Positions 48,252 to 56,765 of a DNA stretch of 64,000 nt are shown here, piece by piece (position 1 is the stretch's first letter; the number at the start of each line of letters is the position of its first letter). Source of the DNA: Nakamurella lactea DSM 19367. GTDB lineage: Bacteria > Actinomycetota > Actinomycetes > Mycobacteriales > Nakamurellaceae. Location: positions 62,001 to 126,000 of the forward strand of contig NZ_AUFT01000006.1 in the NCBI RefSeq assembly GCF_000426645.1, written 5' to 3'. Under the pieces are notes generated by a model that ran no database searches, was not told the DNA's origin, and saw only the letters and a program-made list of their open reading frames with translations. The translations under genes were made by a program, and so were the position numbers.

Positions 48252-49721
48252 TCAGTTCAGCTGGTCCCACAGTGCCTGGGCGCCGGCGATCCCCGCGCGT
48301 TCGGCCCGTTCCCCGGCCCGGCCGTGCAGCCGGGCGCCGACCGCGGCGGCCAGGAACGGGTCGAGGCCGGCGGCCAGCAGCGAGGAGATGACGCCGGACA
48401 GCACGTCCCCGGAACCGGCGGAGGCGAGCCAGGCCGTGCCGTTGACGTTCACCGCGGTGCGGCCGTCCGGTGCGGCGATCACCGTGCGATGACCCTTGAG
48501 CAGCACCACCGCGTCGGCGGCCCTGGCCGCGGCCCGGGCGGCGGCGACCCTTCGGGTCGGATCGAGGTCCGGCCAGAGCCGGGCGAACTCCCCGGCGTGC
48601 GGGGTGAGCACGGTCGGCGGTGCCTGGTCACGTCCGGTCCGCATCGGCAACAGGGTGGGGTGTTCGGCCAGCAGGGTCAGCCCATCGGCGTCGACCAACA
48701 CCGGCACGTCCTGCTCCAGCACGGTCAACAACCGGCTCAGCGCCCGACCGTCGGTCCCCATGCCGGGCCCGGCCAACCAGGCCTGCACCCGGCCGGCGTC
48801 GGCCGGTTCGGCCGCAGCGACCACCTCGGGCCAGCGGGCCAGCACCCCTTCGGCCTGCGGTCCGGCATAGCGGACCAGACCTGGGCGCAGCCGGACGGCG
48901 GCGCCGGTCGCCAGCACCGCGGCGCCCGGATAGCGCGCGGAACCGGCCAGCACGCCGGTGACGCCGCCGGAATACTTGTCGTCGCCGCTGCCGGGTCGCG
49001 GTCGCAGCGTTTCTACATCGGCGTCGTCCATGGCCCAGGCGTCCGGCAGTCCTTCGGGCTCCGGCGCCAACCCGAGGTCGGCGATCACCAGCTCGCCGGT
49101 GCGCTCGCTGGCCAGTAGTCCGGTGCTCGGGGCACCGAAGGTCACGGTGACTGCGGCGCTGACGGCCGGCCCGTCCTCGTCGCCGGTGTCCGGATCGATC
49201 CCGCTCGGCAGGTCGACGGCCAGCACTTCGGCCCGGGAGTTCCCGGTGAGCCGGGCGAGCCGGGCGGCCGCCGGCCGCAGCGGCGGCCGGGCGCCGATCC
49301 CGACCAGCCCGTCGATCACCAGGTCGACGCCGACGAAGTCCCCACCGAAGGTGAAGGTGTCCTCGATGACGCCGGCGAAGGTCGCGACCGGCCCCGGTTC
49401 GGCCGCGTCGACCACCCGACCACCGGCCCGCCGGAAGGCGCCCAGACCCGCCGGGTGCGCCTTGGCCGGGTCGGCCAGCAGGGCGGTCACCGCGACGCCG
49501 CGCCGGCGCAGGAGGGCGCCGGCGAACAATGCGTCACCCCCGTTGTTGCCTGACCCGACCAACAGCAGCACCCTGCGGCCGGGCAACGGCCGCGGCAACC
49601 GGGAGATCGCAACGGTGGCAACCGCTCTGGCGGCGCGCTGCATGGGCATGCCGTCCGGGGCGGCGGCCAGCGCTGTCTGCTCGGCCGCTCGCAGCTGGCT
49701 GACGGTGAACGCGGGGATCAT
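48252..49721 (-). CDS. nnrD: bifunctional NAD(P)H-hydrate epimerase/dehydratase
   Basis: A 489-aa fusion that repairs hydrated NAD(P)H. Residues ~1-215 are the YjeF_N epimerase domain ([58 protein letters not shown]). Residues ~225-489 are the YjeF_C dehydratase ([91 protein letters not shown]). The ATG overlaps the acpS stop (ATGA). Confidence 0.93.
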   Translation of the reverse strand: MIPAFTVSQLRAAEQTALAAAPDGMPMQRAARAVATVAISRLPRPLPGRRVLLLVGSGNNGGDALFAGALLRRRGVAVTALLADPAKAHPAGLGAFRRAGGRVVDAAEPGPVATFAGVIEDTFTFGGDFVGVDLVIDGLVGIGARPPLRPAAARLARLTGNSRAEVLAVDLPSGIDPDTGDEDGPAVSAAVTVTFGAPSTGLLASERTGELVIADLGLAPEPEGLPDAWAMDDADVETLRPRPGSGDDKYSGGVTGVLAGSARYPGAAVLATGAAVRLRPGLVRYAGPQAEGVLARWPEVVAAAEPADAGRVQAWLAGPGMGTDGRALSRLLTVLEQDVPVLVDADGLTLLAEHPTLLPMRTGRDQAPPTVLTPHAGEFARLWPDLDPTRRVAAARAAARAADAVVLLKGHRTVIAAPDGRTAVNVNGTAWLASAGSGDVLSGVISSLLAAGLDPFLAAAVGARLHGRAGERAERAGIAGAQALWDQLN

Positions 49722-50137
49722 CGAGGCGGCCCGAGAGCGATCACCACGGCCGCGGCGATCCCGGCGTCGTGGGACAGCGACAGCTGCCAACCCGTGATCC
49801 CTTGAGCGGCAGCAGCTCCGGCGACGGTGTCGACCACCCGCAGCACCGGCCGGCCACCGTCGGTGGACTGCACCGCGCAGTCGTGCCAGTCCATTCCGGC
49901 CGGCACCCCCAGCGCCTTGGCGACCGCCTCCTTGGCGGCGAACCTGGCGGCCAGCGATGCCACCGATCGCTGGTGACCTGCGGCGGTGATCTGCTCGTCC
50001 GAGGTGAACAGCCGGGCGGCCAGGGTCGGTGTGCGCCGCAGCGCCGCAGCGAACCGGTCGACGGCCACCACGTCGATGCCGACTCCGAGTACCACTGATC
50101 CGGGTGGAACCGGCGCCGGCGCAGGAAAGGTGGTCAT
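49718..50137 (-). CDS. acpS: holo-[acyl-carrier-protein] synthase
   Basis: A 139-aa phosphopantetheinyl transferase. It moves 4'-phosphopantetheine from CoA to the ACP serine. The two Mg-binding motifs are [20 protein letters not shown] and [37 protein letters not shown] is the third. The start at 50137 is preceded by CACGAT at 7 nt. It is the last core gene before the accessory region, coupled to nnrD. Confidence 0.9.
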   Translation of the reverse strand: MTTFPAPAPVPPGSVVLGVGIDVVAVDRFAAALRRTPTLAARLFTSDEQITAAGHQRSVASLAARFAAKEAVAKALGVPAGMDWHDCAVQSTDGGRPVLRVVDTVAGAAAAQGITGWQLSLSHDAGIAAAVVIALGPPR

Positions 50138-50274
50138 CGCCAACATCGTGGCAGACGGCCGGAGGCCCACCCCCGACCAGGGCACAACAGATACGGCGGT
50201 CACGGCGTTGTCACCGGCCGTCTGTCACGATCCGCACGCGCCGGTCGCCGCCCCGCCGGCGCCGACACGTCCGC

Positions 50275-50823
50275 TTACTGGCCCGGGAGCACCCGCAGGG
50301 GTCCCGAACCGAACTCGATGAGCGCCGCGGTGGCGTCGCCGCCCCTCCGCGTCACTTCCAGGCCGGCCCGCTCGGCGCTGCGCACCACAGTGGCGGCACC
50401 GGCCGCCGACATGCAGGCCAGCGCGCGACCGGAGGGCAGACAGGCCTGCGATACCGCTCGCATCAACCGGCCGAGCCGGCCGCTGTCCAGGTCCTCCAGA
50501 CCATCGGGCAGCAGGTAGAAGTCGGCACCGGCCGGCAGCTCGGTGAGCAGATCACCGGACCTCACGCTGACCCGATCGCCGCACCGCGCCAGCAGCGCCC
50601 GGCTGGCCGTGGCATTGCCGGCCAGATCGACCAGCACCGCCGAACCGTCGAAATCGTCCATCACTTCGGACAGCAACCGGCCCGAATCGTCGCTGACGTC
50701 GACCACCGACCGCACCCGGTGCCAGGGCACGTGCTCGGCGAACCACAGCCGACGAGGAATGCTGGACGGCCCGCCCCGCATCCCTGGAACAGTGTTGGCC
50801 GAGAGCAACGGGTGCGCGATCAC
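50275..50823 (-). CDS. degenerate O-methyltransferase-like protein
   Basis: A 182-aa protein that looks like the SAM-binding half of a PF00891-type O-methyltransferase: HVPWHRVRSVVDVSDDSGRL, LVDLAGNATASRALLARCGD, RVSVRSGDLLTELPAGADFY, LLPDGLEDLDSGRLGRLMRA. The glycine-rich SAM motif (usually D-x-G-G-G-x-G) reads V-D-V-S-D-D-S-G, the catalytic His that normally follows the Y-L-L-x-x-V-L segment is absent, and the dimerisation domain is missing. It may bind a ligand without methylating. GGAGG lies 7 nt before the GTG at 50823. It is divergent from the peptide gene across four direct repeats. Confidence 0.6.
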   Translation of the reverse strand: MIAHPLLSANTVPGMRGGPSSIPRRLWFAEHVPWHRVRSVVDVSDDSGRLLSEVMDDFDGSAVLVDLAGNATASRALLARCGDRVSVRSGDLLTELPAGADFYLLPDGLEDLDSGRLGRLMRAVSQACLPSGRALACMSAAGAATVVRSAERAGLEVTRRGGDATAALIEFGSGPLRVLPGQ

Positions 50824-51223
50824 GTCAGGTCCTCCCAAGAATGTGATCCGGTGGCCGGATCGTCCACTGCATGGATTCGTCTATTGCATGTTTCGTCTGC
50901 CGCATGTCACCGTCTGCTGCACGTTCGTGCGACTGACGATGTCTCCGACATGACGTTCGGTGGCATCGGGTCGACGTTTCTTCGGTGCGACATCTGCCTG
51001 GTCCTCCGACCGAACCGATATTCACCGGAGCGAAGCCGTGGGCGACCACGCTTCGGCACCAGTTTCGCGGAGGCGGGTGAAGATCGGAGCGACGGTGGCA
51101 ACTTCTTGCCACGGAGCGCTACCTTTCAACCGCTATCGCTCATAGTTGTCCGTACGAGCCCGGCTAGCCCCTGCCGGGATCACGACCGTCCGGCCGAACG
51201 GCCTCGAAACTGGAGATTCCACT
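50824..51223. other. 400-bp divergent intergenic region of peptide module 1
   Basis: No gene is seen. The half next to the methyltransferase-like gene carries four direct repeats (50861-50923). The half next to the peptide gene is less ordered; a GCAACTTCTTGCCACGG-type inverted segment lies near 51095-51110. The peptide has a long leader or a promoter close to its start; which one is not clear. Confidence 0.5.
50861..50923. repeat. four 13-bp direct repeats (CGTCYRYYGCAYG) spaced 17, 16 and 17 bp
   Basis: Copies lie at 50861-50873, 50878-50890, 50894-50906 and 50911-50923: CGTCCACTGCATG, CGTCTATTGCATG, CGTCTGCCGCATG and CGTCTGCTGCACG. The period is not a multiple of three and the array is outside coding sequence, so it is a likely multi-site operator. 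The LuxR-type regulator encoded at 52552-53211 is the best candidate to bind it. Confidence 0.8.
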
Positions 51224-51379
51224 ATGCGCAAGCTTCTCGCCGCCGTCACCGGAACCATCGCCGCGACCGTGCTGATGCTGGCACCCACCAGCGCTGCCTC
51301 GGCAGCTCCGGCGTTCCACGGCCTGCAGAACGGCGGCGGCGCGCAGGTCATGTGCACCTGGTGCAACGTCGGCTTCTGA
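51224..51379 (+). CDS. 51-aa secreted small peptide with C-terminal Cys-x-x-Cys
   Basis: A signal peptide is clear: MRKLLAAVTG, a hydrophobic core TIAATVLMLA, and a probable cut after A-S-A or A-A, leaving about 24 residues (APAFHGLQNGGGAQVMCTWC plus NVGF). The mature part has two Cys (44 and 47), one Trp and a Gly-rich middle. GGAG lies 8 nt before the ATG. No family is recognised. It could be a signalling peptide, a bacteriocin or a modified peptide (RiPP) precursor. The next gene, 54 nt downstream on the same strand, encodes a kinase-like protein. Confidence 0.65.
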   Translation: MRKLLAAVTGTIAATVLMLAPTSAASAAPAFHGLQNGGGAQVMCTWCNVGF

Positions 51380-51433
51380 GTCGGTCTCCATCGTTCCTAC
51401 TCCATCCCCCCGATTCCTGAGCGGACCAGCCCG

Positions 51434-52516
51434 ATGACCGAGACACCGTCCACCACGTGGGAGCCCGGCACCCGCCGGGAGCTCGCGCCGGTGCGCGGCA
51501 CCTCGGCCCGGGATCTGGCCGTCTGGGAACAGGTTGAATCAGGGGTCCCCGGCGGACAGAGCGGCCAGCGGCGGTCCGAGCCGGGCATCGTCGGGCTGCT
51601 GCTCACCGGCTACCTGGACACCGAGGTCCGGGCCCGGATGGCCGGATCGCCCGACGCCGACCGGTTCCGCTGGAGCTTCGGCCCCGGGATCGAGCGCTCC
51701 GATCCGCTCCGCTCCGCGCCGGTGGACCTCCGGCTGGCCCTCAGCGAGTTGCCGGACACCGGCTGCCGGGTGTCGATGGGCTGGGTGGACGGCGACCGGC
51801 GTCATCACCTCGCGCCCGGCCGGGCCAGCCTGGCCTCACATCTGACCCTGTTGCACGGCAACAGCGCGGGTGCGGGCCTGCACGGCACCACAGTCCGGAT
51901 CGACGATCTGGTCCGGACCGCGGGCGGACTCGGCGATGCGCTCCGGATGATCCACTCGGTGGACCCGGCACACGCCGAGGGTTTGCCGGCACCGAGCGGC
52001 CCGACCCGGCTGGCCCGCTGGCTGCGCTCCGGCGAGGGCCCCTGGTCGGCGGAATTCATGCACGACCGGCTGGTGTCGCTGCTCGGCACCGGCCGCACCG
52101 AGGAGATCATCTCCTGGGTCCATGAGATGCCCCAGCAGCGCGTGGTGCACGGCCGGGCCGGGCTGTCGGCCATCGTGGTCCCGGAGTCGCCGGCGTCGCC
52201 CGCGCTGCTCACCGGCGACGAGATCGCCTACGGCCCGGAGGATTTCGATCTGGCCTGGGTGCTGGGCGAACTGCTGGTCCAGGACCATCTCACCGACTAT
52301 CTGGATCCGGCCGCCGCGGCCCGCCAGCGCGCGGTGATCAGCGAGTGCCGCGATGCCTTCCTGGTCGCCTACGGTCCGGCCAAGGACATCGTGGTGACCG
52401 GCCGGACCGCGACCCTGCGGGTATTGGTGGAGCTGCACGACGCGGCCGCCTTCCAGGACCGGCAGCTGACCGACCTGGCCGCCCAGGTTCCCGAGTTGGT
52501 CGACGCGGCCCGCTGA
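51434..52516 (+). CDS. degenerate aminoglycoside-phosphotransferase-like (kinase-fold) protein
   Basis: A 360-aa soluble protein. The C-terminal half has the outline of the APH fold: EEIISWVHEMPQQRVVHGRA, GLSAIVVPESPA, then LLTGDEIAYGPEDFDLAWVL, GELLVQDHLTDYL. In true APH enzymes the H-G-D loop and a later D of I-D-x-x-x bind Mg-ATP; here they read H-G-R and T-G-D-E, so catalysis is doubtful. The N-terminal half (PGIVGLLLTGYLDTEVRARM) matches nothing known to me. APH-like proteins accompany the precursors of several RiPP classes (thioamitides, class V lanthipeptides), which is why the peptide neighbour matters. Co-directional with the peptide gene. Confidence 0.55.
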   Translation: MTETPSTTWEPGTRRELAPVRGTSARDLAVWEQVESGVPGGQSGQRRSEPGIVGLLLTGYLDTEVRARMAGSPDADRFRWSFGPGIERSDPLRSAPVDLRLALSELPDTGCRVSMGWVDGDRRHHLAPGRASLASHLTLLHGNSAGAGLHGTTVRIDDLVRTAGGLGDALRMIHSVDPAHAEGLPAPSGPTRLARWLRSGEGPWSAEFMHDRLVSLLGTGRTEEIISWVHEMPQQRVVHGRAGLSAIVVPESPASPALLTGDEIAYGPEDFDLAWVLGELLVQDHLTDYLDPAAAARQRAVISECRDAFLVAYGPAKDIVVTGRTATLRVLVELHDAAAFQDRQLTDLAAQVPELVDAAR

Positions 52517-52551
52517 GCTAGATCCAGCCCGGTCTTAGATCAGACCCTGTC

Positions 52552-53211
52552 TTAGATCCAGCCCTGTTCGCGGGCCAGTGCGCCCGCCTCGAACCGGCTG
52601 GTGGTGCCCAGCAGTTCCAGCACGGCGGCAATCCGCCGCCGATAGGTCCGGACCGACCAGCCGTTCTTGCGGGCGGCCGCCTCGTCCGTCAGCCCTTCGG
52701 CGAGCACCAGCAGCGTCTCCCGGACCAGTTCGACGTCCAGCCCGCCCGAGGAGAACCCCACCGGCAGCGACGCCCGCCACAGCCCGAGGAACTCGGAGTA
52801 CAGCGCCCGCACCAGCACCTTGCCGCTGATCAACAGCGCCCTGCCGGTTGGGGTATCCGGCGACTCCGGCACGATTGCCCGCAGCCTGTCAGAGATCACC
52901 ATCCGGTTGGGCACCGTGCCGAGCACCCTGACCTTCGCGCCCCGGGCCGCGTATTGGGCCAGGTACTCCATCACCTCGGGCCGGCGGGCTGCCCTTGCCG
53001 GGTAGATCGTCCTGGTGTCGACGCCGCGATCGAGATCGGCGACGTCCGCATCCCAGCTGCTCCGCAGAGCCCGCACGTCGTAGTCGCCGTCCGGCAGCGC
53101 GCTCAGGACCTCGTACTTCGTCGTTCGGTGAAGCCACTCGAGGCTCTCGCCGATCGCCTCGGGAGTGTCGAGCGTGCGCACCGTCGGAGTGGCCTGATTC
53201 GGGATTGCCAC
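52552..53211 (-). CDS. LuxR-type helix-turn-helix regulator with TrmB-like sensor half
   Basis: A 219-aa protein. The last 65 residues form a LuxR/GerE-type helix-turn-helix (RETLLVLAEGLTDEAAARKN, GWSVRTYRRRIAAVLELLGT, TSRFEAGALAREQGW). The first 150 residues (ESLEWLHRTTKYEVLSALPD, RTIYPARAARRPEVMEYLAQ, VRVLGTVPNRMVISDRLRAI) resemble the TrmB/phospholipase-D-like sensor seen in Streptomyces regulators of secondary metabolism. The GTG at 53211 has AAGGGG 6 nt upstream. It is convergent with the kinase-like gene and probably controls module 1. Confidence 0.72.
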   Translation of the reverse strand: MAIPNQATPTVRTLDTPEAIGESLEWLHRTTKYEVLSALPDGDYDVRALRSSWDADVADLDRGVDTRTIYPARAARRPEVMEYLAQYAARGAKVRVLGTVPNRMVISDRLRAIVPESPDTPTGRALLISGKVLVRALYSEFLGLWRASLPVGFSSGGLDVELVRETLLVLAEGLTDEAAARKNGWSVRTYRRRIAAVLELLGTTSRFEAGALAREQGWI

Positions 53212-53367
53212 ATCAGACCCCTTCCGGACCACGTGATGCGGGTCATCCTACTCAGCCCAGGGTGCAATCTGACGACCAGGATTCACACGGATTCCGCGGT
53301 TGACCCACGGTCGGTGACGCCCGCCGGGGCTGACCTACTCCGGATGGGTGGTTTGCGAGCGATGCGA

Positions 53368-53384
53368 AGCCGTCGCCGACGGCT
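53368..53384 (-). terminator. small hairpin after the Ycf46-like gene
   Basis: AGCCGTC and GACGGCT pair around GCC, 26 nt beyond the stop of the AAA ATPase gene. It is a weak candidate because the stem is short. Confidence 0.35.
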
Positions 53385-53409
53385 CGGCTCGTCATCGCCG
53401 CTACGCCGT

Positions 53410-55062
53410 TCAGGCATCGACCGGGCGGCCGCCGCGATGCCGGACGGTGTCCGGATCGATGGCCGGCGTCACCACCTCGGCGGGCGGTGTCGTATACCCC
53501 TCGCGGTCCTGTGCGGCCGATGCCGCGACCGCCCGCACATCCGCCCAGTTCCGCAGGGCGGTGATTTCCTCGGCCTGGGTCACCGACAACGGGACGGTGT
53601 TGCCGATCTCGCGCAACATGTCGTCGGTGACCAACGTGCGGCGCTCGTTGAAGGCGTCGAAGCAGGCCGAGATCACCGCCTGCTCGATCTCCGCGCCGGA
53701 GAATCCCTCGGTGGCGTCGGCCAGCGCGTCCAGCACCGGCTCGGTGATCTGCAGATCGCCGAGCGCCGGTCCGGCGGCCAGCCTGGCCACCAGGTGCACC
53801 CGGAAGATGTCCCGGCGTTCGGAGCGGGTCGGCAGGTCGATGAAGAAGATCTCGTCGAACCGGCCCTTGCGGAGAAACTCTGGTGGCAGCAGGTCGATGT
53901 CGTTGGCGGTGGCCATCACGAACACCGATGCGGTCTTCTCCTGCATCCAGGACAGGAAGGTGCCGAACACCCGGGCCGAGGTACCGGAGTCGCCGGCGCC
54001 GGAGGCTCCCGCGGCGAAGCCCTTCTCGATCTCGTCGATCCACAGCACGCAGGGAGCCACCGCTTCCGCGGTCCGGATGGCGGTGCGGATGTTCTGTTCG
54101 CTGGCGCCGACCAGTCCGCCGAAGATCCGGCCGATGTCCAGTCGGATCAGCGGCAGCCCCCAGGCCGACGACATCGCTTTGGCTGTCAGTGATTTGCCGC
54201 AACCGGGCACCCCGGTCATCAGCACCCCCTTCGGGGCGGGCAGTCCGTAGGCCTTGGCCTCCCCCAACCAGGAACCGTTGCGTTTGGTCAACCAGGTCTT
54301 CAGGTTTCCCAGACCGCCGATGTCGTCGAGCCTGACGGAGGACGAGATCACTTCCAGCACACCGGATTTGCGGATGATCTGACGCTTCTCCTCGGCCACA
54401 ACGGTGACGTCATCCACCGTCAGGTGGGCGTCGGCGACCATCGCCCTGGCGAACGCGTTCTCGGCCTCGTAGGCGGTGAGACCGGTCGCGGCCTGGGCCA
54501 GCCGCTCCACCCCGTCGTCCCCCAGGTCGGTCTGCAACGCGCCGGCCTCGGTGTTGCGGGTGATCATCCGCTGCAGCAGGTCCCGCAGGAACGTCTCGTC
54601 CGGCAACGGGAAATCCAGCAGGGTGACCAACGACTCCAGCTCGGCCGGCACGTTCTGCACCGGCGAGATCAGGATCAGCGTCCGCGGAACCGTGCCGTCC
54701 TTGTAGAACCGGACCAGGTCCTTGATGGCCCGCACCACCTGGGTATCCGGCGGCGCCGCGTTGCTGCCCAGCCACGGATGCAGGTCGAACATCACCACCA
54801 CGCTCGGCATGGTGAGCGCCGCGGCGGCCGCCAGCGCGGCCAGCGGGGTCCGGCTGTCCGGGTTCCCCGGCTGGCCGAGGGCGGCGAACCCCGCCGATGT
54901 CGACCAGGTGAAGACCCGGCGTTGCGGCGTCACCTGCCGACCGTCGCCCACCACGGCGGCGATGCTGCCCAACACCCTGGTCTCCTCGGCCGTCGAGATC
55001 GACAGCAGCGGGAACCTGGCGCGGACCAACCGCCGCAGGCTGACGGGAAAGTCCTCGGCCAT
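53410..55062 (-). CDS. AAA-family ATPase, Ycf46-like
   Basis: A 550-aa protein with one complete AAA module in the second half: VRLDDIGGLGNLKTWLTKRN, Walker A GVLMTGVPGCGKSLTAKAMS, Walker B APCVLWIDEIEKGF, sensor FVMATANDIDLLPPEFLRKG and arginine-finger RFDEIFFIDLPTRSER. The N-terminal half (LVRARFPLLSISTAEETRVL, PSVVVMFDLHPWLG, RTLILISPVQNVPAELESLV) is a degenerate P-loop domain, the layout of cyanobacterial and plastid Ycf46. That family is linked to inorganic-carbon and photosynthesis regulation in cyanobacteria, which cannot apply here; its actinobacterial role is unknown. Its upstream gap contains the divergent hydrolase promoter. Confidence 0.8.
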   Translation of the reverse strand: MAEDFPVSLRRLVRARFPLLSISTAEETRVLGSIAAVVGDGRQVTPQRRVFTWSTSAGFAALGQPGNPDSRTPLAALAAAAALTMPSVVVMFDLHPWLGSNAAPPDTQVVRAIKDLVRFYKDGTVPRTLILISPVQNVPAELESLVTLLDFPLPDETFLRDLLQRMITRNTEAGALQTDLGDDGVERLAQAATGLTAYEAENAFARAMVADAHLTVDDVTVVAEEKRQIIRKSGVLEVISSSVRLDDIGGLGNLKTWLTKRNGSWLGEAKAYGLPAPKGVLMTGVPGCGKSLTAKAMSSAWGLPLIRLDIGRIFGGLVGASEQNIRTAIRTAEAVAPCVLWIDEIEKGFAAGASGAGDSGTSARVFGTFLSWMQEKTASVFVMATANDIDLLPPEFLRKGRFDEIFFIDLPTRSERRDIFRVHLVARLAAGPALGDLQITEPVLDALADATEGFSGAEIEQAVISACFDAFNERRTLVTDDMLREIGNTVPLSVTQAEEITALRNWADVRAVAASAAQDREGYTTPPAEVVTPAIDPDTVRHRGGRPVDA

Positions 55063-55182
55063 CCGATGGGTCCCCTTCTCTGGTCGCCGACAGGTGCCGC
55101 GGGCGTCACCCTGGCTGCCACGGTCCGGCGTTGCCGGCGGCTGGGCGATACTCTACGGAACGCACCTGTCCCAGGGAGGATC

Positions 55183-56001
55183 ATGGCCCGCTCGTCGTCA
55201 CCGTCGGTCGACAAGCCGACCCTCGAGTACCTGTCCCGGCCCGGCCCGCACCGGATCGCCTCCGGCGATCTGGCCGCGGTCGGCCTTCCCGGCTCGGTAT
55301 TCGCGCCCGTCAGCGGGCGGGACCTGCCGGTGATCGCCTTCGGGCACGGCTGGCTGCAGCCCGTCCACCGGTACGCCGGGACCCTGCGCTACCTGGCGTC
55401 CTGGGGCTTCATCGTGGTCGCACCCGCCACCGAGCGCGGGCCGGTGCCGTCTTACTCCGGGCTGGGTGCCGACCTGTCGAGGTCACTGCGCTCCGTGGTC
55501 GCGGGCAGCCTGGGTGGCGGCGTGGTGACCGGCAGCGCGAGCAAGCTCGGGGTGCTCGGGCATTCACTGGGCGGCGGCGCCGCGGTGTTGGCCGCGGCGG
55601 TCGACTCCGGTATCAAGGCGGTCGCGACGGTCACCGCGAGCGCGAGCAGGGCGGCCCTGCGGGTCGCCGGCGACGTGACCGTCCCCGGGCTGCACCTGGT
55701 CGGAGTTGCCGACCGGATGGGCGAGAACGCCGGCGCGGAACTCGCCAGGTCCTGGGGCGGCCCGGTGCAACTGCGAGAGGTCAAGGGCGCCCAGCATCTC
55801 GGGCTGGCCGAGGGCCGGCACTGGACCACCGCGTTGTCCGGCAATGGTGCCGAGAAGCGGATCCAGCAGGCAACCCGGACGCTGGCCACCGCCTTCTTCC
55901 TGCGGCACCTGGCCGGGCAGGACCAGCTGGCCGACGAGCTGGAGGAGAAGATTCCCGGAACCTCGATCGTCGATCTGAGCGATCCGCAGGACGAGCAGTA
56001 G
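55183..56001 (+). CDS. alpha/beta-hydrolase of the dienelactone/chlorophyllase-like group
   Basis: A 272-aa protein. VFAPVSGRDLPVIAFGHGWL contains the oxyanion region, [20 protein letters not shown] the nucleophilic Ser, and VPGLHLVGVADRMGENAGAE and KGAQHLGLAEGRHWTT the Asp/His part of the triad. There is no signal peptide, so it acts in the cytosol. The substrate is unknown. GGGAGG lies 6 nt before the ATG at 55183 and a TACTCT box at 55149-55154. It is followed 8 nt later by the NmrA-like gene. Confidence 0.8.
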   Translation: MARSSSPSVDKPTLEYLSRPGPHRIASGDLAAVGLPGSVFAPVSGRDLPVIAFGHGWLQPVHRYAGTLRYLASWGFIVVAPATERGPVPSYSGLGADLSRSLRSVVAGSLGGGVVTGSASKLGVLGHSLGGGAAVLAAAVDSGIKAVATVTASASRAALRVAGDVTVPGLHLVGVADRMGENAGAELARSWGGPVQLREVKGAQHLGLAEGRHWTTALSGNGAEKRIQQATRTLATAFFLRHLAGQDQLADELEEKIPGTSIVDLSDPQDEQ

Positions 56002-56009
56002 TTGAAGCG

Positions 56010-56765
56010 ATGAAGATCGCGGTCGCCGGTGGCACCGGCGTGGTCGGGCGGTTCGTCGTCGAGGCGGTCCGCGGCAACGGCGACGAGCCGGTGGTGCTGA
56101 GTCGGTCGACCGGGGTCGACCTGACCACCGGAGCCGGGCTGGACGCCGCGCTGGCCGGAGTGGACGCGGTGATCGACGTCAGCAACATCGAGACGATGAG
56201 TCGGAAGAAGGCCACCGCGTTCTTCGAGACCGGCACCCGCAACCTGCTGGCGGCCGAGCAACGTGCCGGGGTCGGACACCATGTACTGCTCTCCATCGTC
56301 GGCATCGACCGGGTCGGGCTGGGGTACTACGCCGCGAAGCTGAGCCAGGAGCAGGCGGCGCTGGCCGGACCGGTTCCGGCCACCGTGCTGCGCGCCACCC
56401 AGTTCCACGAGTTCGCCGGCCAGATGCTCGATCGCACCGGCCCGGTCGTCATCGGCCCGAAGATGCTCAGCCAGCCGGTCGCCGCCCGGGAGGTCGGGCA
56501 GCTGCTTGCCGACCTGGCCCGTCGGCCACCGGCCGGCCGGGTCCCCGACCTGGCCGGCCCGCAGCAACTCGACATGAGTCAGCTGGTTCGGCGGGTAGCC
56601 AAGGCGCGTGGCGTCCGCAAACCGATCGTGGCGTTCCGACTGCCCGGCAAGGTGGGCACTGCGATGGCCACCGGCGGCTCGCTGCCGGACGCGGACGGCC
56701 CGCGCGGCAGCATCACTTTCGACGAATGGCTGGCTTCCGAGAACGCGGGAAATCCGCCGGGTTAG
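56010..56765 (+). CDS. NmrA-like NAD(P)-binding protein
   Basis: A 251-aa Rossmann-fold protein of the atypical short-chain-dehydrogenase group. The dinucleotide motif is KIAVAGGTGVVGRFVVEAVR, followed by GVDAVIDVSNIETMSRKKAT, HHVLLSIVGIDRVGLGYYAA and VLRATQFHEFAGQMLDRTG. The classical Tyr-x-x-x-Lys survives as GYYAAKLSQEQA. It could be a redox sensor or a quinone/sugar reductase. The stop overlaps a decayed glmM 3' end (TTAG), and a partial decayed copy of its own 3' region lies downstream at 56905-57025. Confidence 0.82.
   Translation: MKIAVAGGTGVVGRFVVEAVRGNGDEPVVLSRSTGVDLTTGAGLDAALAGVDAVIDVSNIETMSRKKATAFFETGTRNLLAAEQRAGVGHHVLLSIVGIDRVGLGYYAAKLSQEQAALAGPVPATVLRATQFHEFAGQMLDRTGPVVIGPKMLSQPVAAREVGQLLADLARRPPAGRVPDLAGPQQLDMSQLVRRVAKARGVRKPIVAFRLPGKVGTAMATGGSLPDADGPRGSITFDEWLASENAGNPPG

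Noticed and set aside
51224-52516. Class V lanthipeptide or thioamitide cluster
   Set aside because: There is an APH-like protein beside a small peptide, but no HopA1-like partner, no Cys decarboxylase and no YcaO/TfuA. The kinase motif is altered and the peptide carries a secretion signal.
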